Source: Narthecium ossifragum (lineage: Eukaryota > Streptophyta > Magnoliopsida > Dioscoreales > Nartheciaceae). Taken from it: DNA of 64,000 bases. Below the pieces are notes generated by a model. The model saw only the letters and a list, made by a program, of their open reading frames with translations, had not been told where the DNA came from and made no database searches. Within the stretch, counting starts at the first letter, position 1; each line of letters begins with the position of its first letter. The stretch lies in assembly GCA_963920575.1 (NCBI GenBank), contig OY986973.1:13683562-13747561 (forward strand), read 5' to 3'. Of this stretch, positions 36,304-48,089 are shown in pieces. The translations under genes were made by a program, and so were the position numbers.

Positions 36304-38961
36304 CAAGGTCCTAAGCTAGCATGCTCCAAATCAATCCCACGATGCCCAACCAAAGGTTAGAGTAGGATTCCCTACCTCTGGCGTCGAGTCCGCCTTCTCC
36401 TTCGTTTTCTCTGGCCGTGCGTCGCCCCCACGCTCGAGGCCTCCGCTGCTCACACGTCGCCGCCGATCGTCATTGAGAGAAACCCAGCCACCGCCGTCCT
36501 CGAGCTCCTCTCCGGCCGCCGCCGCGTTCCTCTCCGTTGCCGCCGCGGACGTCGCCGCTCTCCTCTCCCCGATCAGCCGTCGCAGCTCTCCCTCACGCTC
36601 TCTCTCTCTCTCGCGTGCGGCTGAAGCCCTAACCAAGTAAAGGAAAAAGAATGGATCTTATATGTGAATGCTTAAGATTTGATCTTGGCCGTCCGATCGG
36701 CCAGATCTTATCCTAACCACTCAAATCTCGATCATTGCAATCAAACTCAGATCTTCAGATCTAGAGTACTCCTAATGGTCTAATCAAACACATACATCAT
36801 TACAAGGCCGTGTGTGTTCAACGCGTGTGTGAAACTGACTCTGCCAAGGATAATCTACCAAATTACCCCCGGAGTCGCAACGACCAAAGGAGGTCGCGAA
36901 ACAAGGCCCACCGAGCCAAACCAACTGAACCAGACCCTCGACCTACGCGGTCGGACCGGGTTGGAGGTACGGGTCCTCACAACGACACTCACAAGGGAGG
37001 GAACACAACAGTGCCGCCCTCAAGCAAGACTTGGGTGTGTAGCAAGGGTTCCATAACCCTTTGTCGGTGTCCCTGGGCATACCAAACCATGGTCACCCCA
37101 AAGGACTGGGCCCGTCTTGGATATACCTAGTGTCGCAGGGTTCCAGCTGTGGTCACCCGAATGAACTGGGCCCACACTGGTCGCCATTGCGGGCAGGAAC
37201 AGACACTGCCTGGGCTGGACTTACTCCGACGGCCCCCAAAGGACAAGAACCGACACCGGTTGCACGCACAACATCTGGCTCGAGGCCGACAGGACCTCTA
37301 TAATCATCAAGCAACATCTATTCAAGTCATCTAACCCTATCATCGAAATCGACTGAATACTACAAATCGAGTCCTGGACCAAGCTACCCGCAATGGTCCT
37401 AGAGCTAGATCCGGACTACACGAAAGCCCCGGATCGGCGAACAACCCATCGCCATCGCCCTACACAGATGCAACTAATGCACAAGCAATACATGATATGC
37501 GCATACGCAGGGTAATACAGTTAAACATGCAACATTATGTGATGATATAAATAACAAGATCTGGGCACGGCACCCTGCCGGCCCAGGGTGGTGAACATGT
37601 AAGAAAGGTCTAGGAGCTGCTACAGTGGTACCACCACCAACTGTCAGCAGTCCGCCACAACACCTGCACTGGGAAGCAGCCCCACAAACAACAGCTCACA
37701 GATAAAGCCCTCGGCGCACGCCGGCATGCAAGGCTAGGAAAAGCTGTAGGGCTACCCGCCCGTTTATTCTAAACATCCCGGGAGTCATCACTCCCCCGGT
37801 TCACCACTGGCCCTATTATAGGGCTAACATACTTAAACATATGTACAAGGTATAAAGCTGTAAAGAAAACGATACATGCAAAGCCCTGCGAGCAAAACAA
37901 GAAGAAATCTCTCTCTCTGTCGTTGACGGATCGATCCCTCCCTCCAAGGGAGGATCGATCCTTCTAATGGTAGAGAGCGATCTCTCCCTATCGCGTCGAG
38001 TGCGATCGATCCGTCCCTCCAAGGGACGATCGATCCTACACGCGATAAGGAACATCCTCCCTGCCGCGCCAAGGAGGATCGATCCTTCCCTCCAAGGGTC
38101 GATCGATTCTACTCGCGACGAGGGGATCCCATGCTACCCAAGGCACAATGATCGATCGTCCCCATCCGGGAAGGATCAATCATGCTCGGGTTCAGCATGA
38201 CCAACGAAGAAGGATAGATCCCTCTCACAGAAGGATCGATTGCGTTGGGTTCTCCGGCAACCCTCCGGCGAGAAATACCGTCGAAAAATACCACCAAATC
38301 CCACCAAAACCTGGGATCTAGTGGTACGAAGGTCCACGAGTCCAAAACTGGCGGAAATACTACAATCTAACAAGTGTATAACAAGATCTAAGCAAAAGAT
38401 CAAAGACAACCGGAAAAACTTCCAAAAACCCGAAAGAAAAGTAGGTAGGATCCCTACCTAAACAATAGCAGCTTCAATCCCAACTGCTAGGCCTTGGATC
38501 GTCCACAACCTCTTCGAAATCCAGAAAATCATAGCTCAAGAACTCGGATTTCAAACGAGATTCAAGGAAGATGGTTTCGTTCATTTTATAGACAAACGAA
38601 CCGACTTAGCAGGATTGATCCGTCTCAAGAGAGCGATCGATCCTTCCCAAGAGAGCGATCGATCTTTCCCAAGAAAGCGATCGATCCTTCTCAACGATCC
38701 GCATTCTTGGCATTGACCGATCGATCCTTCTAGCAAGGAAGGATCGATCCGTCTTTCGCAGGAAGCTGGACTTGGGCTAAAACTTAAGCCCAAGCCGGGA
38801 TCTTTCGATCTCGGGTCCCACTAACCATTCTAGCCAGACATTACCACAAACATAGTCAGTGTGTGCCCACGCGGGTGTGAAACAAACCGACAAGGCGCAA
38901 TTTACCAAATTTCCCTTGCGGCCCACGACGACCCACAGGAGTAGAGGGACGGGTCCTCACA

Positions 38962-39264
38962 TGCACCGCCAGTTTTCAGGAAGTGGAGGTCTCGAAGGAG
39001 CACATCTAGATGTTTTAATCCTTTGATCGAAAGCTTGTCTTTTCTTTTGCCTTTTGCTGATATAGGGCCTCCCATAGCGATCATAACTGGGCTCGAAGTC
39101 GGACAGTGTATCATCATCATCCAAGCCGGAATAATACTTCTCTTCCAAGGTGAGCCACGGACATCACTTGGCAGGTGTCAGAATGAGAGCTATATGCTCC
39201 CCGTTTTGCTCGTATGGAGAGATAGATGTGTATCTCTTCTCAATGGGCAAGTAGGGAGGTACCT
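38962..39264 (-). pseudogene. Gag-protease segment of element T between insertions
   Basis: The minus frame includes PPYLPIEKRYTSISPYEQN, then after a break EEKYYSGLDDDDTLSDFEPSYDRYGRPYI. It lies between the solo LTR (28066-38961) and element E, and it connects gag of T at 56511 to the protease side at 28060. There is a stop in the ALILTPAK frame, with continuation in another frame. Confidence 0.78.
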
Positions 39265-39383
39265 TGTAACGCCCCAGCCCTCCACTGGGCCCCAACCCGC
39301 GGGCTCCCGGTCCGACTAGGATCCACCCGAGGGCCCCACCATACACAATATTGTCCGCTTTTGGCTCACCGCAGAAATCTGGG

Positions 39384-39480
39384 AAAACTTCCAAGTAGGT
39401 CACCCATCCCGGGACCGCTCCAAGGCAAGCACGCTTAACCTTGGAGTTTTCTGGCGGATCACTACCAGCACGGCTTTAAA
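39384..39480 (-). other. 5S rRNA-derived stretch, second copy
   Basis: Minus reads GGTTAAGCGTGCTTG and GGGATGGGTGACCTAC, keeping the intact A-box core GCGTGC. It lies in the Cassandra-type module of the 3' LTR of E. Internal Pol III promoter activity is possible by analogy with Cassandra but cannot be judged here. Confidence 0.8.
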
Positions 39481-40831
39481 ACGCGTTGTGTCTATTAAGG
39501 GCTTACTATATACTTATATCGAACCCCGAACCATACCCAGGAGTTGTGGGATTGCTTACCCGGCTACCCGACTCAGCCCCGCCTTCTAGGCGCAGGCATC
39601 TTGTCCCACGGTAAACCCAGCGGGCCTCACAATCCACCCCCCTTGGAGGCCCAGCGTCCTCGCTGGCACAATTTCCGGCTGGGAACCGGCTCTGATACCA
39701 TACTGTATCATACAATGGATATGATCGATATACGAATACCGCCATCATAGGGAATCTAGGCAATAATAGATTGGTAGCCTAACACCTCAATAATTAACCA
39801 AAGAACATGGCATAGGTGTAGTACACAATTGAATGTTTGACAAGCGATGCTAAGAATTGCAACGTTAACATTTGATCATAGGAATTGAGAAGATAAGGGA
39901 ACATGCCACTATCCTAGGCAATTGATACAATTGACCAATACATACCATCATTGTAGGGAACTACAACGATCATCCATTGACAGCAAAGAGGACTAATCAA
40001 TAGATTCACCATGGCAGTAGGGAATCCTGGGGAGGAAAACAGAGGGAAGAAGGAATCATCCCCCCCCCCAGCCCGAGACCAATTCAAACCCTACAATTCA
40101 ACTCCCCTACGGCAGCCAACCAGTCCAAACCATTCCCTAGGAACAGAGTCCACGAAATGGAACCCAATACTCACAGAAACCACTCCATACACCCGTCAAC
40201 AACTCATGGTAGCCGGAAGAAGAACAGAGAGGTTGAGCGTGGGGAGAAAGAGCACTGCAGCAACAGTGAAGAGAAAGGAAACCAAAACCAATACCCTAAG
40301 ATTCAAGGCAAAACAGCCAACCCACGTATCCTGCCGACCAAGAACAGGGGAAAGAAACCAGGGGGGGAAACAATCTCATCAACCCACAACCACCAGCGAG
40401 AAGGGAAGCCAACCTCGCCGAAGGAAACACTACTAGCAATTAGATCTAGGCGACGGCATGCTCTAAGAAGAAGAGAACATCAGCAGAGGAACCATGGAGG
40501 AACAGAGCACCCGAAGCAAACAACCACGGAAAACAAAGCAGAGCAAACAAAAACCAAGCAAACATGTATCAATCCAAGCCCTAGATGTCTAACCAGGGGT
40601 TAGGGTAGGAATCCCTACCTCTAAGGGCTTCGTCCGATGAAGAAATCCACTCCCCTCTCCTCTTCTTCCACCGCGATCGTTGTCGCCTCCGAGCACGCCG
40701 CCAGTCGCACGTCGCCGCCACCTCTCTCCTCAGGACGTGGGTCGCCTCCAGTCGCGGTCGCGGACGCCGCCAAGTCCTCTCCTTGGTCGGCCGCCGCCGC
40801 TCTCTTTTCCCTCCGTCGAGTCGCCGCTCTC

Positions 40832-40842
<11 letters not shown>

Positions 40843-40884
<42 letters not shown>
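40843..40884. repeat. (CT)n microsatellite
   Basis: A pure CT run of about 40 bases follows a C run, in the composite LTR. The matching place in the other LTR of E (56137-56160) has a shorter CT run, so the tract has changed length since the LTRs diverged. Confidence 0.95.
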
Positions 40885-40886
<2 letters not shown>

Positions 40887-40900
40887 GTATCGGTGGAATA

Positions 40901-41256
40901 GTTATAATGCTGGAACTATGCTTTGATTGGTTCTTATTTACTTTATGTTTATATGACTATGGGTTGAAGAATATTCTCATTGATAGTGATTCTGTTTAGT
41001 GCATTTGAATTAATGAGTATTATAATGGAGTTCTAATGGCATATTAAAGGGGATGTATAGATGTTTGTGGGTATCATCGCTGGAAACCCTCAGGAGACTA
41101 TAACTCCTCCACTGGGGCCACACAGGGGTTTAAAGGCTTGTTGCACATGCTAAGTGCAATTGTGAGATATACGAATGTGGCTAGTTAGACTTACGGCTTT
41201 ACACTTAATTTTAGTTTGCTTTGCTCGAGGACTAGCAAAGATCAAGTTGGGGGGTG
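40901..41256 (+). other. Athila A-type 3' internal fragment upstream of the 5' LTR
   Basis: The sequence parallels 51988-52336 (GCTGGAACTATGCTTTGATTGG onward), including the polypurine tract AGTTGGGGGGTG just before the LTR at 41257. An LTR preceded by its own 3' internal region is a 3' LTR structurally, so this array once had at least LTR-internal-LTR-internal-LTR order, or recombined with another copy. Confidence 0.82.
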
Positions 41257-44200
41257 TGATAAGACTTGAAAAGTGCACAAAACACCATTGTAATTTGGCT
41301 TTGTTGGGCCCCGAGCAAGGCTGTACTGACTACTTTTCTCCCATTTCAGGTATAACAGGTCTTGCTACAAGTTAGATCAACTTTGGAGCTAAAACAATGT
41401 ATGTTGGCGATTTTGGGCAAGCCAGATCAATCGGACTCAACAGGAGCGATCGATCCAACTCAACCAGTGACGGGATGATCGCTCGCAAATGCGTCGTTAA
41501 ATCAGATGCAAAACACAATTTATAATTTATAATCCTTCAATCAATACTACTCTACAAACGTAGAACAGTGGTGAGATCCGGAGTCGAACCACAGGGAAAG
41601 ATTGTTTAACAAAAGAAGAAATCAAATTAAATCTCTAAACTCAAGTCCTAAGGCGAAGAAAAGCAGTTTTAATGGTTTTGCTATCTAAGGAATTAAACTA
41701 CTGAAAAAGCAATGAAAAGGTTGGGATAAATCAATGAGAGAAAACCTAGGGATTACTCAATCCACTCTAATTTCACCTCTTGTATTCTCTAGTATCCTCT
41801 TGTTCTCTAATCTAGACATATGGAATCACGGCTTCTTAAGCTCGCATGAATCCCTAAAAGAACGCTCATGTTATCCTACGGCATAGTCTATCTTCGCTTA
41901 GCATAGACTGTCTTCGGACTTAACCTGAGTACAATCTATCTTTGCTTAGCATAAACTATCTCAAAGGCATGCACAAAAGCGACATTAAAATCATCCTACG
42001 AATCTCTACCATCAAGCACAACAATTAAGTAGGACTCAACATACGTCAAGCAACTCTGTTCCCTCAACTCTTTATCAAATAAAACCATATTCATAGGATC
42101 ATGTCTTTGAAAAGATAACAAGAATCAAGCTAGAAAATACAAAGAGGATCTACTAAAGCTTCATGAGATCCCTAAGTATAGAATTAGCTACTCATCTTTG
42201 TGATGGAAGCCTTAGATTCGATGAAGAACGATTGGGATCCACATTGTAGCTCCATCTTCTCCATAGAATCCTCCAAACCCTAGTTCTCTCTTTTCTCTCT
42301 ATGGGGACCTCTTGTTTTCCAGCCACAAAGCCCTTTTTATATCTTAATTCCCGGATTAGGGTTTCAAGGTTTAGTTAGACCTCAAGTGCAACTCGGATTC
42401 CTGGTTCAACTCTGACAGCTTCTTCCAATCGCGCCTGGGTTCAACCCATCCCGAATTTGTGAATGAGTCCAACACAAAAGATGTAGATTTGGAAGTTTTC
42501 TGTCCTCTCCCGAAGAGCTTACAATATTTAGACTTATCTAGAATATTTGACGAATATTCTCCCGCGCGTCGACGGACCAGTCTTCCAGCAGCTAAATATC
42601 TTCATCTTCTTCAAAACTGCTATCCATCCATCAGGAATCTCTGAAAGTGTCCAACATGAAAGTTGTACATCTTGATGTCGTCTAGATGTCACCCAAATTT
42701 CAGAATATTTCACCATAAGGATAATTTCTGGTGAATATTGTGCTAACAGTCGACAGAGCAGTGTATTTCAGCATATTAACCGAATTTCTTGCATTTCTTC
42801 TCAAAGCATGATTAAACCTGAAATCAACTAACAAGCTATCAAATAGAACTACTCTAGGCATAACAAAGCTAAGTTAAAGGGTTGAATCATGAACATTTAG
42901 TGACTTATCACGGGACAATGAATAACAGCCAGATCGATCGGACCCCGCATGACGGATCGATCCAGCACGGGACTTAGCATAACAATATGTGCCCGATTGA
43001 TCCGACTCCATTGACCCGATCGATCCGGCTCGGGCGTTACTAGCAATTAAAAGAGCCAGATCGATCCAACTCCGGAGAGGGATCGATGCAGCTCGGGCGT
43101 CAACAACAAGTAAGGGAGTCAGATCGATCGAGCTCGACTAGACAAATCGATCCGACTCGGCCAGCGTTAAAATTCAACGGCTGAGATCTAATCCGTGGGA
43201 GGTTGTCTCGGGGGCTATAAGTAGTCGTTGTTTAGGGTTTTCAGGGGGGGTGTTTCCAGACGTTTTTGGAGAGAGTTTTCCTACCTTTTTCCATCTTTTC
43301 TTCGACGATTCTTTGGAGGAGGTCCATGGTGGGAGGAGTTCATCAACTTCCATCGATGGATCGGCCCCTAAAGATGAGTAGCTAAAACCCTAGCAATGGG
43401 ATTCTTATGATGTAACTAGGGTTTTTACTAGGAATTTCTTAGATCTAGGGTTTGTATACACGATTATTTGGCTTTTATGGATTGATTATTTTTTCCTATA
43501 TCTTAGTGTTGTTTTCTTGTTGGATGTATGAATCGTTCTTGCTTGCACTTGATTCTAGAGCTTGTGTTTGCTAGGGCTTGGATTAGATTCCTCCAAATAA
43601 GAGGATCATGCTAGTCCCATGATATCTCGGATGGAATCTTCTTCGTGATTAGGGATTGTATAGTGCTAGTCCCACTATAGTAGTGCTAGTCCCACTACAT
43701 TCCGTCCCTAATCCTTCATGCATCTTATTCTTGTAGATTCGGCCATCGAGATGCTAAGTCATTTCGATCTTACACCTTAATCCATATCTATGCTATTAGT
43801 TGCGATGAATTCATCCTAGTAAGAGGGTTCATTAGCAGTGAACGTAACTAACCATTCGGTCACTGATATTTCGATAATTGTTCTTGCCGACAAGGAATCC
43901 TAAACAGAACTTGTCGAGTGATAAGGAGAACTAGCCATTCACTTATCAACTTTTAGGAAGCCATTCATCGTGTTTGCATGCCCTGATCTTAGGAAGACTT
44001 GGTAGATCCTTAGTTACTGATTAAGAATCCTATGGTTCTTTCTCTCATATTCATAAATCATTTAGTATAAGTTTAGTTTAATTTCAATCTGCAATCTTTT
44101 CTCAACTCATTAGCAGGAGATTTACTGAGTGTTCAACTTCAATCCCTTAAATCCCTGTGGACTCGACTCGGATTCTCCACTATCTACTAGTTCTTAGTAG

Positions 44201-44274
44201 TTAAAGTAGAGCACCGGAATATATTATAATTTTGGTCAGACTTGTTAAGCTACAACACTTTTCAAGTCTTATCA
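41257..44274 (+). repeat. 5' LTR of Athila element A, hosting a solo LTR
   Basis: It starts TGATAAGACTTGAAAAGTG and ends with the exact reverse complement, a 19-base terminal inverted repeat. Without the nested LTR it is about 1.58 kb. It matches 52337-53858, with extra short segments near 43680 and 43745. GATCGATC-type sites cluster at 41445-41460 and 42930-43165. The shared Athila box CCCTGTGGACTCGACTCGG is at 44153-44171. Confidence 0.93.
41476..42910 (-). mobile_element. D-family solo LTR inside the 5' LTR of A
   Basis: It starts TGATCGCTCGCAAATGCG and ends AGTGACTTATCA, with target duplications CGGGA at 41471-41475 and 42911-42915. The undisturbed site is visible in the 3' LTR of A (GCGACGGGACAATG at about 52546). 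It is very similar to the LTR of element D (GCAAATGCGTCG end, TCGTCGAC-type motifs), so the D family moved after A had inserted. Confidence 0.95.
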
Positions 44275-44280
44275 AAATTT

Positions 44281-44298
44281 TGGCGCCGTTGCCGGGGA
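44281..44298 (+). promoter_or_regulatory. Primer-binding site of Athila A (tRNA-Asp)
   Basis: TGGCGCCGTTGCCGGGGA begins six bases after the LTR end. It is complementary to the 3' end of tRNA-Asp and is the standard Athila primer site. It is identical to the site of D at 60647. Confidence 0.95.
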
Positions 44299-44524
44299 TT
44301 TTTACGGTGTTTTGAGTTGTTTACTTAGTATAGTTTCTTGCTTATCAGTTATTTATTTTATAAAAGACCAAAAATAGTTTTAATATTAAAATTTCCATAT
44401 CTTTTTGCGATCAGTAGGTGAAGAACAAAGAGGCATCCTTCCGAGCGGCGAAGGAGCGAACCCCGACAACACGTCATCGAGATTGCACTGTTTGTATTTC
44501 TAAACCCTGGATAATCTTTATGAT

Positions 44525-46154
44525 TTGTGGATGAATGATGATAAGGACCCAGATCTTTCTCTCACGTTGAAAGAATTCTTTGCTTCTTGTTCTGCATCAC
44601 ATAAATTGTTAGTTTCTTCTCCTACTCATTTAGTCATGGATAACCCTGAGGACAATCCTGGACCTAATGGCAATCCTAACCCACGTGAAAACCAGGGTCG
44701 TAGGGCCATGAAAGATTTTTATGTTCCAACTTCTTTCACTTCTAACTCCTGTATTCAACCTCCGGTAATTGGAGCGGCTCATTATGAGATTAAACCACAA
44801 TTTTTACAATCCTTACCAATCTTCCATGGCTTATCTCATGAGGACCCCTACAATCATATAGAGGAATTTATTCTGATTAGTTCTACAGTTGAGGTAAATA
44901 ATTTTACCGAAGATGCTTGGAGACTTAAATTATTTCCTTTTACCCTAAAAGGTAAAACTAAACATTGGCTTACTTTTCTAGAACCTAGATCAATCACTAC
45001 GTGGCCTCAATTACAAGCTCAATTTCTTGAAAAATTCTTCCCGATTACCAAGACCAGTGACCTTCGCCATGAAATTTCTTCCTTTAGACAAGCCGACGGT
45101 GAAGCATTTCATGAGGCTTGGGATCGTTATAGGGAAGTCCTTAGGAAATGTCCCCACCACCAATTTCCTCAATGGGCCGTAGTAGAGCATTTCTATAAGG
45201 GTCTTAAGGAAAAACATCAATTAACTATAGATGCTGCATGTGGGGGAGTTTTCATTACCAACCCCCTTGACGATTCTTGGAGGCTTTTTGAGAGACTTGC
45301 TGAAAACTCTCAACATCACGCCACCTCCTGTAGGAATAATCGCGGGCCTTCCACCCAATCCAATCCTAGAGGAATCCTTGAAGTGAATGAGTCAACCCGT
45401 ATTGCTCAACAAGTTCATGCATTAAGCAGGAAACTCGATCAAGTGCTTACGCAAATGACAAATCAGGTTGATTCGTCTATTCCTCCTATGCTTCCACCCT
45501 CCGGGGAGCTTTGCTTCTTGTGTTCTACTCCTGGTCATGATGTTATTGATTGCCAATTAGCAAGTCATTACCCTGAGTTAGTACAGGAACACATTAATGC
45601 AGTTTATGGTCAATCTAAACCAGCTTATGATCCTTATTCAATACGTACAATCCTGGTTTGAGATACCACCCAAATTTTTCTTGGAGAACACCTAGCCAAC
45701 AACCAACTTCCTTCAATCCAAGACCATCCATAGGTGCTCAAACTCCAAGTTATCCTCCAAAGTTTCAACCGTCATATCCTACAAACGCTCAAGGCCAAAC
45801 TTCGTCATTTCGACCTCCTTATCGGCCTTTCCAAAATCAATCATCTCAACCTTGGGGGCATCAACCGTATGTACCTCCCCAGAGTTAAGGACCTCAGAAT
45901 CAATCTTCTATTCCTCCACAACAATCGAGTCAAGGTCCGGGTATTGATGATCGACTTTTGAAGGTCTTGGACTCTTTTGAAGCTAATAACCAATTACTTC
46001 ATTCTCATTCGCAATCTTTAGCTAAGATGGAAGTTCAAATGGGTCAGTTAGCGACTGCATTGTCTAGGAGAGAAGATGGGCAGTTACCTAATCAACCCGT
46101 TCCTAATCAAAGGGTCAACATCATATAGACTCATCTCATGAACAAGTAAAAGCT
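44525..46154 (+). pseudogene. Athila gag, element A
   Basis: Gag makes the particle. The start at 44525 opens a frame of 378 codons; a later methionine at 44637 (MDNPEDNPGPNG) is a plausible true start. Capsid motifs in order: AHYEIKPQFLQSLPIFHGL, LFPFTLKGKTKHWLTFLEPR, GEAFHEAWDRYREVLRKCPHH, FYKGLKEKHQLTIDAACGG. The zinc knuckle CFLCSTPGHDVIDC is near the end. A one-base shift at 45658 moves the coding to another frame (HPNFSWRTP), which has a stop at 45886. A further shift leads to the protease frame. The damage is light, so the copy is younger than G or J. Confidence 0.88.
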
Positions 46155-47018
46155 GTGACTACCCTTCGTAGTGGTAAAACTTTTGTCAACATTGAGCAAC
46201 CTGAAGGAACCACAGATAATCAAGAGTTACATGCATCTCCTTCTCAGACATCATTAGATAATAATTCACATGCATCAAAGGGACCCAGTTCATCCTCTGA
46301 CACTCCGCATTCGAATTCTCATGATTCCATTGAAGATTCACATGCATCACCAAACATGACATCATCTAATGAGAAAGAACCAAATCCCACGACGTATATC
46401 CCTAAGGTTCCTTTCCCTGAAGCTTTAGTCGATCCTACATCCACTCCATTCAGAAATTCAAAATTAGATGAGATGATGGAGGTGTTTAAGAAAGTGCATA
46501 TTAATCTTCCTTTGCTTGATGCCATCAAACAAATTCCATCTTATGCCAAATTCCTCAAGGACCTTTGCACACATAAGCGACAGTCTAGGTCACATGTGTC
46601 TAAGAAGATTTTCCTGACCGAGCAAGTTAGCTCAATTCTTCGATGTGATCTTCCTCCTAAGCTCAAGGATCCTGGCACCCCCACAATCTCATGCATTGTA
46701 GGAAATCACACAATTGATGGAGCACTACTGGATTTGGGTGCAAGTGTCAACCTCATGCCTTACTCCTTATATTCTAAGTTTTGGTATAGGAGAATTGAAA
46801 CCTACGGCCATGACCCTACAATTAGCTGATCGATCAATTAAGACCCCAAGAGGAATCCTTGAAGATGTTTTGGTTAAGGTTGATCGGTGCGTATTTCCGG
46901 TTGACTTTGTTGTGTTAGACATGGAACCATAAGTGCAAACAAAAAAATCGGTCCCTATAATCCTTGGCCGACCTTTCTTAGTACGGCCAATGCTTGTATT
47001 AATTGTAGAGATGGTTTC
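46155..47018 (+). pseudogene. Athila protease, element A
   Basis: The 224-codon frame carries VPFPEALVDP, PLLDAIKQIPSYAKFLKDLC and then [14 protein letters not shown], the aspartic protease site in its Athila form (DLGAS). A one-base insertion near 46785 ends the frame early; the following [20 protein letters not shown] is read in another frame. Another break falls before PIILGRPFL at 46955. Confidence 0.85.
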
Positions 47019-47855
47019 ATGACAGTCACATTTGGAAATATGGAATTGCGTTTGAATATATTTCATGCTGCAAAGAATCATGCATATGAGGATGACTGTT
47101 TTATGATTAATACGTTGGTGAATGATGATGAAGTGAATACTTGTGTGGATGATGTAATGCCTGCGTTGTTGCTGAATGATGACAATCCATGTGGGAGTTT
47201 GGAGGATAGTCGTGCTATATCTATTGTGGTTAAGGATGATGTTTTTGAACAATATTTTTCAGATTTGCATGAGGATGTTCTGAGTACGGATGTTGTTCTT
47301 CTGGGTGATAATGATGAGAATAATGCCTTGTATGATTTGTCATCGGTTTCCAAGTTTGAAAATGAAGAGGTTTTACAGGAGGTTAATAATCCCAATTTAA
47401 TGACTGATGTTTGCGGCATCTCATGGACAGAACCTCTCCTTGAGCCTTTCCTCCCTACGTCCTCATTTCCAGCTCTACCTTCTTTAGTTCCACCTTTATC
47501 CTTAGAGTTGGAAATGTTGCCTTTCAATAAGTTGGATGAAGCTTATGATACTGCTCTTATCTATAAGGCTCGAACTGAAGCGTATTGCGATAGGTTCGTT
47601 AATCAGAGAACTTTTAATGTGGGAGATATGGTGTGGTTATTTAACACTAGATTACGGCTTTTCCCAGGAAAACTGAAATCTAGGTGGACAGGCCCATTCG
47701 AAATCACTCAAATCTTCCCTCATGGGGCTGTTGAACTCCGCCATCCTAACTCCGATTCCACCTTCAAAGTGAATGGCCAAAGGTTAAAACGATACATAGA
47801 AAATCCTTTGACCTTAGAAGCCACACAACGGGTGCATGAACCAATTCCTGAGTAG
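47019..47855 (+). CDS. In-frame fusion of protease linker to integrase tail, element A
   Basis: This is an open frame of 278 codons. It starts MTVTFGNMELRLNIFHAAKN, the Athila segment after protease, followed by an acidic spacer. From about residue 165 it turns into the C-terminal part of integrase: EAYDTALIYKARTEAYCDRF, GDMVWLFNTRLRLFPGKLKS, RWTGPFEI and KVNGQRLKRYIE. RT, RNase H and the integrase catalytic core are absent, so about 3 kb of pol was deleted and the frame was kept. No enzyme activity is expected. Confidence 0.82.
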   Translation: MTVTFGNMELRLNIFHAAKNHAYEDDCFMINTLVNDDEVNTCVDDVMPALLLNDDNPCGSLEDSRAISIVVKDDVFEQYFSDLHEDVLSTDVVLLGDNDENNALYDLSSVSKFENEEVLQEVNNPNLMTDVCGISWTEPLLEPFLPTSSFPALPSLVPPLSLELEMLPFNKLDEAYDTALIYKARTEAYCDRFVNQRTFNVGDMVWLFNTRLRLFPGKLKSRWTGPFEITQIFPHGAVELRHPNSDSTFKVNGQRLKRYIENPLTLEATQRVHEPIPE

Positions 47856-47903
47856 TTGCGCTTTCATTGAGTCGAGCTCGCGACGTTAAACCAAGTGCTT
47901 GAT

Positions 47904-47916
47904 GGGAGGCAACCCA
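47904..47916 (+). promoter_or_regulatory. Conserved post-integrase motif
   Basis: GGGAGGCAACCCA follows the integrase stop by about 50 bases and is also at 19192-19180 on minus, in element I. It is a recurring landmark of Athila-type elements. Its role is unknown; a short RNA hairpin (GGG...CCC) is possible. Confidence 0.55.
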
Positions 47917-48089
47917 TCGGTTATGTGTTTTTCTTTAGTTTGGTTTCTTTCAAGTTTTCTTTGCATGCTTGCGTATTTTCCACTTATTTGCGTGATTGAT
48001 TTTTTTTTATGGCCTGGAGAGGTCTATATTTTTACTGGGTTCGTCGCGGCTTAATTCCCAGCTTTCTGTTGCATTTTCTCGCATGTCGG

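Larger units (their letters stand above)
28465..36981 (-). mobile_element. Composite Tekay/Cassandra LTR, solo copy
   Basis: Target duplications ACGAC (28460-28464 and 36982-36986) bound the unit. Removing nested element N leaves about 1.89 kb. From the left: Cassandra-type LTR with 5S-like stretch (28465-28829), polypurine tract (28830-28843), a short body, a tRNA-Met primer site (28886-28897), spacer TAC, then Tekay-like LTR sequence starting TGTCACGCCCCGACC at 28901 and ending GGTCCTCACA at 36981. Similar units are 39265-40900 and 54454-56510, and the latter serves as LTR of element E. It could alternatively be a hybrid miniature element with two unlike LTRs; the shared architecture favours a composite LTR. 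Confidence 0.8.
28066..38961 (-). mobile_element. Tekay-like solo LTR in gag-pro of T, hosting two nested insertions
   Basis: Its parts are 28066-28464 and 36987-38961, about 2.37 kb. It starts TGTCGCGCCCCGACCC and ends GGTCCTCACA. Flanks are TGCGC (28061-28065) and TGCAC (38962-38966), a target duplication with one change. The gag frame of T continues on both sides. The 37920-38770 part is packed with GATCGATC sites, several in hairpin-forming pairs around TCCCTCCAAGGGA. Confidence 0.9.
39265..40900 (-). repeat. 3' composite LTR of E, truncated
   Basis: It matches 54454-56177: Cassandra-type module (39265-39631), primer-site fossil (39689-39700), then Tekay-like sequence from TGTATCATACAATGG (39704). 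It breaks at GTGGAATAG, about 330 bases short of the LTR end seen in the other copy, where Athila sequence begins. Open frames at 40011-40603 have no domain and recur as broken versions at 55463-55748. Confidence 0.85.

Noticed and set aside
40011..40603. Frames of 141 and 148 codons
   Set aside because: They are part of the composite LTR; the matching copy at 55321-55748 breaks the frames. Low-complexity basic composition.
40843..40884. CT repeat as a coding Leu/Ser tract
   Set aside because: It is a microsatellite whose length differs between the two LTRs of E.
47078..47527. A 149-codon minus-strand frame
   Set aside because: It is the shadow of the gag-protease/integrase fusion frame on the plus strand.
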